The translations under genes were made by a program, and so were the position numbers. This document shows, one piece after another, positions 1-5,629 of a stretch of 11,739 bases of DNA (within the stretch, counting starts at the first letter, position 1; each line of letters starts with the position of its first letter). The notes beneath the pieces are model-generated. The model saw only the letters and a program-made list of their open reading frames with translations, was not told the DNA's origin and did not search any database. Source of the DNA: CAVPRW01 sp046727435 [NCBI: bacterium] (GTDB lineage: Bacteria; Tectomicrobia; Entotheonellia; J063); assembly GCA_046727435.1 (NCBI GenBank), contig JBKPCR010000315.1:1-11739 (forward strand), in the 5' to 3' direction.

Positions 1-140
1 ACGAGCCCTTCTTCTACCAGTTCCGGGAGCATCTGCAGCATCTTTTCCTTGACCGAGGTCACCCCTAAGTAGCCGGTGCCGCCGATGCCGATGACCAAGG
101 TGGGTCGAAGCTCCGCAATCGAACCGGCAGGTCTCTTCAT
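1..140 (-). CDS. Tubulin/FtsZ-superfamily protein, N-terminal fragment (cut by window edge)
   Basis: Only the first 46 codons are in the window; the gene continues past base 1. The ATG at 138-140 has a strong purine-rich Shine-Dalgarno (AAAGGGGGGAG) 3 bases upstream. The start MKRPAGSIAELRPTLVIGIG leads into GIGGTGYLG. This glycine-rich P-x-LVIGIGGTG opening is typical of the bacterial 'tubulin-like' (Tubulin_2) family, where it forms the first nucleotide-binding strand and loop of the FtsZ/tubulin fold. Family knowledge: such proteins are often encoded beside vWA-domain proteins, as here, and have been proposed to act in membrane remodelling. The upstream vWA gene ends 96 bases before this start, so the two are probably co-transcribed. 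The GTPase signature loop and C-terminal domain lie outside the window. A Rossmann-fold enzyme with a similar GxGGxG start is possible but less likely beside a vWA gene. Confidence 0.7.
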   Translation of the reverse strand, partial: MKRPAGSIAELRPTLVIGIGGTGYLGVTSVKEKMLQMLPELVEEGL

Positions 141-172
141 CGTCTCCCCCCTTTAAAGACAGTGACAAGTGG

Positions 173-227
173 TGAGTGCTGAGGACTGAGGACTCGGTGC
201 CTACTTGACTCATGACTCAGCACTCAG
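173..227. repeat. Heptad-type CTGAG/ACTCAG repeat cluster with 11-bp inverted repeat
   Basis: The 96-base gap between the vWA and tubulin-like genes is filled by near-repeats of a 7-base unit. GAGGACT occurs twice in tandem (181-194), and GACTCAT is followed by GACTCAG (207-220). The ends form a perfect 11-bp inverted repeat, TGAGTGCTGAG (173-183) against CTCAGCACTCA (216-226). As RNA this could fold into an 11-bp stem with a 32-base loop. Similar TGAGTGCTGAGGACTGAG heptads are, from memory, scattered between genes in several environmental bacterial genomes. The cluster may be an intergenic repeat rather than a site specific to these genes. Confidence 0.6.
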
Positions 228-236
228 TACCGTCTG

Positions 237-2498
237 TTATGCATCAAAGGTCATCTCATAGTCGCCGAATCGGACGCGGACGGGTTTTCCCAGAGTTTCC
301 CCATCCGTCAAGATGACACCCCGCTTGTCTGTCACCTCGACCCCGTTCACCGAGACATGGCTGGGGCTTCGGAAGCTCCGCAAGTATAGCGCCCCCGTCC
401 GTTCCCACCACGGCCCAGCGCAGATCTCGGCGTCGATGTCAACGCCAGTCTCGCGCCGATCTAACTGGTAATCGCAATGTGGCTCGGTCCCAATGGTTGC
501 CCCCTTTCTCGGAAAGACGCGCCCCCAGGCTTCCTCCTTGGGGTTGCTATTCAGCACGAACAACTGTGGAGTCCCCGCTCCAGTCGACAACAGCCAACCG
601 CGTAGAGGGGTGCGGACATAGTGGCCGATGAACGCCATCCCCGCTGCGCAGGCCATTCCCAACGCCATCCCCACCAACGAGATGTACTTGATGATGCGAC
701 CCATAGTCCAGGGTGTTGGCGCTACTGTCAATTTTGTTGGGTAAACAATCTGTACCGGATTCACGCGCAAGCTCTTGGTGCTGATGAGTCGGTCGTCCCA
801 GACCTCCGCCATGGCGTTCCCCTCCGCCCGGAACGTCACGGTATAAGCTCCAGCGGAGGGCAGCGTGAAGAGTTGACTGCGATAGTGCGCGGTCTCTCCT
901 TGGCTTACTCGTTCGAGTGGGAACACTTGCCATGATTGACCATTGCGCCATACCTCGGCTCGCACCATCGGCTCACGGCGAAAGTCGACCGCGGTGCCGC
1001 CTGCCAGCTCGGCCAACAACTCGACGCGATCCCCAGCAAAGACCGCTTCTTGAGCACGACCATTGCTGGATACGAGGACGGGCGAAGCAGTGGAGAGTCC
1101 ATGGCGCACTACAGCGAAGTGAAAATAGGGCGCACCCACCTTGAAGGACGTACCAATCTTGCGGTTGAGACTCGGATGTTGTTCACTCAAGAGTTCGACT
1201 TCGAGGCGATAGTCACCTTCTGTAACGGTCTCCTCGAACGTACCTGTGAACACGAATTGTCCGTCTTCGCCCCGCGGGGTGAGCCGTCTGGACACCGGCA
1301 GCGGCACATGCGGCAGCCAAACGCTTGCCACGATCTCCGCCCCTTTTAAGAACTCCGCCAGTTGTGTATCTTCCTGCATGTTCCGCAAGCCAAACGAGTG
1401 GACCTTAACCCCCAGATGCAAGACTTCATGGAGCGCATACTCCTGCTTGGGAGGGTGTTCCCAGGCGAGGGTGATCGCCGAGTGCACTAAGGCCTTGGTA
1501 TCCTGGACAGGATTGCCGTTTTGATCGACCACATGATAGATGCCCTCGTATCCCGCGAGGTCACCCAACGGCCGGGAGAAAATGGCCAGCGACCAGTGCT
1601 GATAGGGATAGACACGCACCCATGGGCTTTCGGCAGACGCGGCCAGCCCCAAACCGATGCGTTGTCCCCGTGGTGTCACCAATATCATGTCGCGTGGGCC
1701 GATGACGATGGCTTCCGCATCGAACTGATTCAGGTAAAATCTGCCGTCCGCCTGCCGTGGCAGGGTGTACAGGCTTGGAGGGCGCACCTGCAGGAAGATG
1801 TCGAGGAAGGCATCGAGGTAGTCTCGTTGGCGGAGAATACGATAGAATTTGCCGTTCGTGCTTTCGGCGATCTCTTTCAGCAAGAGTTCGCCAGAAGTCA
1901 TTTGAATGGGCGCATTGGGTTGCAGCTCAGCACCGCCAGCCAACGCTTTGCGGGAGGACTCTGTGAGAGCGATCGTGAAAACGAGGACATTCTCCTGACG
2001 CAACTTGGCATAGAGCGCTCGCAACTCGCGCAGCGCTAGCTCGTCGTCACGGGTCCAGCGTTGTGCGGCGCGTCCAGAACGGTCCAACTCGCCATCGCTC
2101 ATAACGACGAGGTAACGCGTCCCGCCGCGCCCCTCCAGAAGTTCTACTCCCTTGGCCATGCCGAGGCCAATCTCCGTACGCTGCGCCCGACTATCGATCG
2201 GTGAGAGGCTGTCCTTGAGACTTTTCAAGGTCTCCCGTTGGATGGCCCTCACAGGTTGCATCACGCGGGCCTTGGCTCCGAAAAACACCACGCCCAGATG
2301 ATTGCCTTCCACGCTGTTGAGGAGATCGATGAACGTTTGTTCGCCATCACTCCGGATGTTGTGGGGATCATTGTCTTGCATCGAGCGCGAGATGTCGAGC
2401 ACAAGGACGCCAGTTGATTCCCACGCACTCTCGGCAACGCACCACAGGCTTAGGAGCGCAACGAGGCATCCCCAGGTCCCAATGACCCTTCGTCTCAT
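237..2498 (-). CDS. Membrane-anchored vWA-domain protein with C-terminal FHA-like domain
   Basis: A 753-residue protein. I chose the ATG at 2496-2498 because GAGGGAGGG lies 5 bases upstream and it begins a clean signal/anchor (MRRRVIGTWGCLVALLSLWC); an in-frame ATG 48 bases earlier lacks both. Residues about 28-240 form a vWA domain with a complete metal-binding MIDAS: DISRS (D35, S37, S39), T108 in RTEIG and D135 in VMSDGE. A long beta-rich extracytoplasmic region with no recognised signature follows. Residues about 605-628 form a membrane helix. The last ~115 residues resemble a divergent FHA domain (IGTEPHCDYQL, then SPSHVSVNGVEV and LTDGETL), which would be cytoplasmic if both helices span the membrane. 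vWA domains bind protein ligands through the metal, and FHA domains bind phosphothreonine. The protein may therefore link the envelope to the cytoplasmic tubulin-like protein encoded just downstream. That role is inferred. Confidence 0.82.
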   Translation of the reverse strand: MRRRVIGTWGCLVALLSLWCVAESAWESTGVLVLDISRSMQDNDPHNIRSDGEQTFIDLLNSVEGNHLGVVFFGAKARVMQPVRAIQRETLKSLKDSLSPIDSRAQRTEIGLGMAKGVELLEGRGGTRYLVVMSDGELDRSGRAAQRWTRDDELALRELRALYAKLRQENVLVFTIALTESSRKALAGGAELQPNAPIQMTSGELLLKEIAESTNGKFYRILRQRDYLDAFLDIFLQVRPPSLYTLPRQADGRFYLNQFDAEAIVIGPRDMILVTPRGQRIGLGLAASAESPWVRVYPYQHWSLAIFSRPLGDLAGYEGIYHVVDQNGNPVQDTKALVHSAITLAWEHPPKQEYALHEVLHLGVKVHSFGLRNMQEDTQLAEFLKGAEIVASVWLPHVPLPVSRRLTPRGEDGQFVFTGTFEETVTEGDYRLEVELLSEQHPSLNRKIGTSFKVGAPYFHFAVVRHGLSTASPVLVSSNGRAQEAVFAGDRVELLAELAGGTAVDFRREPMVRAEVWRNGQSWQVFPLERVSQGETAHYRSQLFTLPSAGAYTVTFRAEGNAMAEVWDDRLISTKSLRVNPVQIVYPTKLTVAPTPWTMGRIIKYISLVGMALGMACAAGMAFIGHYVRTPLRGWLLSTGAGTPQLFVLNSNPKEEAWGRVFPRKGATIGTEPHCDYQLDRRETGVDIDAEICAGPWWERTGALYLRSFRSPSHVSVNGVEVTDKRGVILTDGETLGKPVRVRFGDYEMTFDA

Positions 2499-2590
2499 GC
2501 CAGCCCTCCCTCGTGTATGCACCCGATGAACATGGATGTCGCCCATATACCCCTCCCGAGGCCCATCTCATTCGGGGGCTTCCGATTGCT

Positions 2591-2619
2591 ATCCTAACGG
2601 CGACAACCCCCCTTTGCAA
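2591..2619 (-). promoter_or_regulatory. Candidate sigma-70-type promoter of the vWA gene
   Basis: On the minus strand, TTGCAA (2614-2619) and TAGGAT (2591-2596) are separated by exactly 17 bases. Each matches its consensus hexamer at 4 of 6 positions. The expected transcription start, near 2584, would leave an 85-base leader before the ATG at 2498. It is the best -35/-10 pair I found in this gap, but the matches are only moderate. Confidence 0.35.
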
Positions 2620-3083
2620 CACCCTGCACCGTATCAGGCTGAATTTTCTAATGAGCCGAACGATTGTCAAACAGCCCGTGCTCGGCCGTGCCGCAGGCAG
2701 ACTACTTCACCTGCTGCAGAGCAGCGCTATCCCACACAAGGCTCGCCATGGACGATCGTTTGGATCTTCGACAAGATGAGCTGGACCATCACGGCCGACA
2801 CCGGAACCAACGGGGGATCGCATGGAATTACTCGGCCGCCGGTGGCAAGGAGGGGCGGTGTCACATGCATCTGACAAGGGATGAAGGAAGAGGAGATGGG
2901 CTGTGCAGGTAATTTGTGCCAATGGATCGCTTCCAACCTCAGCCATATCGCGATGTTGGAATCATCAATGCCTCAACGTCCCGACTACGCTCTCATGGAC
3001 CTGCGCATCTGGAGTACAGCCATGACAAAGAGACAGGACCTGTCCACAGCAGAACGGCAGGGAATTGTCGAGATTCTCTGGCT
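2620..3083. other. Gene-free stretch between the vWA gene and the small unknown gene
   Basis: No reading frame here has a convincing Shine-Dalgarno, a recognisable domain or a natural composition. The open frames on both strands are rich in Pro, Arg, His and Ser, as expected of chance frames in GC-rich DNA. A plus-strand frame from 3021 opens MTKRQDLSTAERQGIVEIL, which looks protein-like, but it runs through the hairpin at 3084-3125 and into the antisense of the 3149-3424 gene. It could be a decayed gene fragment. Confidence 0.5.
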
Positions 3084-3125
3084 CTCAGGCGTCCCGTGGG
3101 AGCTGCCTCCCACGGGACGCCTGAG
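3084..3125. terminator. Perfect 19-bp-stem hairpin, possible terminator without U-tract
   Basis: Arms 3084-3102 (CTCAGGCGTCCCGTGGGAG) and 3107-3125 are perfectly complementary around a 4-base loop (CTGC). The hairpin starts 23 bases after the stop of the small gene ending at 3149, the right place for a 3' end. Neither strand has a T-run after it, so it is not a classical intrinsic terminator. It could stabilise the mRNA 3' end, act as a U-less terminator, or be a palindromic repeat unit. Confidence 0.5.
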
Positions 3126-3148
3126 CCCCTGCGCTCTCAAGCTATTGA

Positions 3149-3424
3149 TCACAGTTTGTCTGGAAATGTTCTCGTCGGCATGCGATCTGTCACGCGTCGC
3201 AAGACATCTCGCGAGAATAGCGCCAACGGCAGGATCTGGCGCTGTTTGGCCAGAACCTCCTCAATCGTATTGCCATCACTAACAATGTTGTCGCCCGAAT
3301 CGAGAACAGTTTCAGCGGTATGGATGAAACCGCCATTTTTCTTAGGATACCGATAGACGTGTGTCATATACGTCTTCTCAGCGCATTGAAGCATACGGCT
3401 ACCCACTAAATGCATACTGGACAT
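3149..3424 (-). CDS. Small hypothetical protein (91 aa), probable sigma-54-controlled gene
   Basis: The ATG at 3422-3424 is preceded by AGGAGG 9 bases upstream. An in-frame ATG at 3445 would place that Shine-Dalgarno inside the gene, so 3424 is the better start. The product starts MSSMHLVGSRMLQ. It contains a hydrophilic, structured-looking stretch (MTHVYRYPKKNGGFIHTAET, residues 20-39), then an acidic turn (DSGDNIVSDGNTIEE) and a helix ending LPLALFSRDVLRR (residues 65-77). It has no signal peptide or membrane helix and one cysteine (C14). I do not recognise the family. A -24/-12 promoter lies 73-88 bases upstream of the start, a large palindrome lies further upstream, and a 19-bp hairpin follows the stop, so it looks like a monocistronic regulated gene. 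It lies 284 bases downstream of the histidine kinase gene and is a plausible output of the nearby two-component system. Confidence 0.62.
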   Translation of the reverse strand: MSSMHLVGSRMLQCAEKTYMTHVYRYPKKNGGFIHTAETVLDSGDNIVSDGNTIEEVLAKQRQILPLALFSRDVLRRVTDRMPTRTFPDKL

Positions 3425-3496
3425 CGCCAAGCACCTCCTGTCCATGCTGCTTCACATCTGTGACGTGGTGAGCATCTACATAGTATGTCCTCAGAA

Positions 3497-3512
3497 AGCA
3501 AAAATGATACCA
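3497..3512 (-). promoter_or_regulatory. Sigma-54 (-24/-12) promoter for the 91-aa gene
   Basis: The minus strand reads TGGTATCATTTTTGCT. Against the sigma-54 consensus TGGCAC-R-N4-TTGCW it keeps the invariant GG (-24) and GC (-12) with exactly 10 bases between, and matches TTGCT fully. The deviations are T for C, T for C and C for the purine in the -24 half. Transcription would start near 3486, giving a leader of about 60 bases with AGGAGG near its end. The DNA just upstream (3521-3570) has only 7 G/C in 50 bases, which suits DNA bending between activator and promoter. Confidence 0.58.
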
Positions 3513-3591
3513 GAGACTTAGATAAATTATTTTGATGATAATATATATATTATGATTTCTTAAGATCATTTCTGACAATGCAGATGATTCT

Positions 3592-3630
3592 GCCCCACAT
3601 CTGTGCGACTCAGTCGCACAGATGTGGGGC
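3592..3630. promoter_or_regulatory. Perfect 39-bp palindrome, candidate upstream activator site
   Basis: Arms of 19 bases, GCCCCACATCTGTGCGACT (3592-3610) and its exact complement (3612-3630), flank a single central base at 3611. The centre lies about 125 bp upstream of the predicted sigma-54 transcription start, the usual distance for an NtrC-type enhancer. The core TGCGAC-TCA-GTCGCA is a natural dimer-binding shape. Part of one arm, CACATCTGTG, recurs at 3453-3462 in the leader of the small gene. No T-run flanks it on either strand, which argues against a simple terminator for the kinase gene that ends 79 bases earlier. Confidence 0.5.
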
Positions 3631-3708
3631 CCATGAAAGGGAACTGTCCAGCGGGCGAAGTGCACACCGTATTGGGCATTGCTCGTCATGACGTGCGGGA
3701 GCGGTCTT

Positions 3709-5616
3709 TCAGCTTTCATTGTGGAGGGGTAGGAGAATGGTGAAGGTGGACCCGATGCCAAATTGGCTCTCCACATGCAGATGCCCCTGATGTTCTTCGA
3801 TAATCTTGTGCGTCAGGGCGAGACCGAGGCCCGTCCCTTTCTCCTTGGTGGTGAAGAATGGCGTGAACAGTGAATCGAGTTGTTCGGGGGTCATCCCTGT
3901 TCCCGTGTCTGCCAGCGTGATGAACACAAACGCCAGAGCGGTATCGGCTGCTGTACCGAGATCGACATGGGCCGTCGTCTCGCCCAGTGTGGACTGCCAG
4001 GGCACTCCATTGCCAGTGCGGATGGTCAACCTTCCCCCTGCCGTCATGGCTTGAATGGCATTAATGGCCAAATTGCCCACGGCACGCGACAGATATTCCG
4101 GATCAGCACGGACGTATGCGAGTCCTGGCGCCAGTTCCTGGACAATGGTGATGCCGCGTTCCGCCGCTTGTTGCTCATAGAGTGCCACACAACGGGCGAT
4201 GATCTCATGGACATGGAGCGGCCGCGGCGAAAGACGCGGCGGTCGACTCAGTTCGAGTAACTCCTCCATAATGGCGTTCACACGATCGACCTCTTTGGGA
4301 ACGATATCCTGGAATCGAGTGATAAACGCCGGATCCTTCGCCCGACGTGGGACCATGTCGACGAACGTTTTCAACGCCACAAGCGGATTCTTGATCTCAT
4401 GGGCTACCATGGCGGCCATGCGCCCAACCGCTGCCAGGCGATCGGCCCGTCGCAATCGTTGCTCCAACTCGCGCACCAGAGAGAGATCGCGGAAAATGCC
4501 GAGCAGCCCGGTGGTTTGTCCGACCTCGTCCTCAAGCAAGCTGGTGTTGATCTCGATGGGGACCTCATGACCATCGAGCCGGATGAACGACACTCCCCGG
4601 TCCCACCACACGCGCTTGCCCTGGATACCGTCCAGGAGAAGCCGCATAAATGACGCATTGCTGGCGAAAAGTTCTCGACAGAGCCGCCCCTCAACCTCGC
4701 CTACTGCGTAGCCGGTAATGCGTTCCGCCATATCATTCCACTTGACGATGCGTCCCTCCATGTTCAAGGTCACCAAGCCATTGGTCATCGAGGCAAGGAT
4801 ACGGGCGTTATACCGTTCCAGATTCGACACCTCCCTCAACTGGGCATCAAGTTCGAGGTTGGCCTCTTGCAGGGCCGCCTGCTGGGCTTGTAGGTCATTC
4901 GTCATGTGGTTAAACGTCGTCGCCAACTCGCCGATCTCATCCGCCGAGCGCACATCGATGCGATGCGCCAGGTCACCTCCAGCCACGGCCAATGCTCCAG
5001 CCCGCAATTGCTCGAGCGGCGAGGTGATCCGGCGCGCCAAGATCAATGCGGCGAGACACCCCACCAAGGCGGCGACGATGCCGAAGATAAAAATGGTGAG
5101 TCGGGTCCGCTGAATTTCCCCATACATTCCCTGCAGTGTGATAGCGACACGCACTGTTCCCCATTTATCGCTCTCGTCAGTCGGGAATACTGGGATCGCG
5201 ACCTCAAGGATATTCCCCTGGCGTGGGTCGACCCCGGACTGGATGAGAGGATCAAGGGTTTCCAAGGCCTTCCGGCTGACCAGGTCCGTGAGATGCTGCC
5301 CCTGCAGATCACTGCGCTGGCTGTGTGCCGCCACACGCCCTTCGCGGTCGAGGATGATGACATATACTACGTCCTCTTCTTGTGCGAGGCGTCCGACTTG
5401 CTGCTCCAGTAGTACATAGTTATAGGTCACCAGGGCATTGGTACTGACCGCTGCCAGATTTCTGGCAATTGTCATGCCGCGCTTGCGCACTTGAGCTTCG
5501 ATGGCCTTGCGTTCACGGTACTCGACGACTATCATCATTACCGCCGTCAGGAGCACCACTAAGCATACAACCGACAAGGCTAGCTTGGTGCGAAGGCGCA
5601 TGTTGCGGAAATGCAT
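3709..5616 (-). CDS. Membrane PAS sensor histidine kinase (NtrB/AtoS/ZraS type)
   Basis: A 635-residue kinase that autophosphorylates and passes phosphate to a response regulator, very likely the NtrC-type one at 8351-9724. Domains: membrane helix ~11-31; extracytoplasmic sensor ~32-171, probably Cache-like (VVYVIILDREGRVAAHS); membrane helix ~174-194; HAMP ~195-247; coiled coil; PAS ~268-380 (GLVTLNMEGRIVKWNDMAER); HisKA with phospho-acceptor H406 in VAHEIKNP; and an ATPase domain with N-box N515/N519, DTGTGM at 570 and GTGLGLAL at 594. All catalytic motifs look intact. The start is uncertain: the ATG at 5616 has GAGG 11 bases upstream, while a GTG at 5643 would add nine residues and overlap the lipoprotein gene by 14 bases. 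Either way the two genes are translationally close. The sensor could be read directly or through the co-encoded binding lipoprotein. Confidence 0.93.
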   Translation of the reverse strand: MHFRNMRLRTKLALSVVCLVVLLTAVMMIVVEYRERKAIEAQVRKRGMTIARNLAAVSTNALVTYNYVLLEQQVGRLAQEEDVVYVIILDREGRVAAHSQRSDLQGQHLTDLVSRKALETLDPLIQSGVDPRQGNILEVAIPVFPTDESDKWGTVRVAITLQGMYGEIQRTRLTIFIFGIVAALVGCLAALILARRITSPLEQLRAGALAVAGGDLAHRIDVRSADEIGELATTFNHMTNDLQAQQAALQEANLELDAQLREVSNLERYNARILASMTNGLVTLNMEGRIVKWNDMAERITGYAVGEVEGRLCRELFASNASFMRLLLDGIQGKRVWWDRGVSFIRLDGHEVPIEINTSLLEDEVGQTTGLLGIFRDLSLVRELEQRLRRADRLAAVGRMAAMVAHEIKNPLVALKTFVDMVPRRAKDPAFITRFQDIVPKEVDRVNAIMEELLELSRPPRLSPRPLHVHEIIARCVALYEQQAAERGITIVQELAPGLAYVRADPEYLSRAVGNLAINAIQAMTAGGRLTIRTGNGVPWQSTLGETTAHVDLGTAADTALAFVFITLADTGTGMTPEQLDSLFTPFFTTKEKGTGLGLALTHKIIEEHQGHLHVESQFGIGSTFTILLPLHNES

Positions 5617-5629
5617 GCCCAGCCCAACC

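Noticed and set aside
2614-2628. Possible -24/-12 promoter for the vWA gene
   Set aside because: On the minus strand the GG and GC are 11 bases apart instead of 10, which sigma-54 does not tolerate; a sigma-70-type pair fits better.
2536-2874. 112-codon plus-strand frame in the gap upstream of the vWA gene
   Set aside because: Its composition is dominated by Pro, Ser, Thr and Arg, and it has no ribosome site and no hydrophobic core. It looks like chance.
2881-3282. 133-codon plus-strand frame
   Set aside because: It crosses the 19-bp hairpin and the antisense of the 91-aa gene. Only its middle looks protein-like; at best it is a decayed remnant.
3592-3630. Palindrome as rho-independent terminator of the kinase gene
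   Set aside because: There is no T-run on either side, and it stands at enhancer distance from a -24/-12 promoter. A regulatory site is the better reading, though a 3'-end role is not excluded.
3592-3630. Palindrome as part of a CRISPR array or IS end
   Set aside because: There are no regularly spaced copies, no target-site duplications and no transposase gene in the window.
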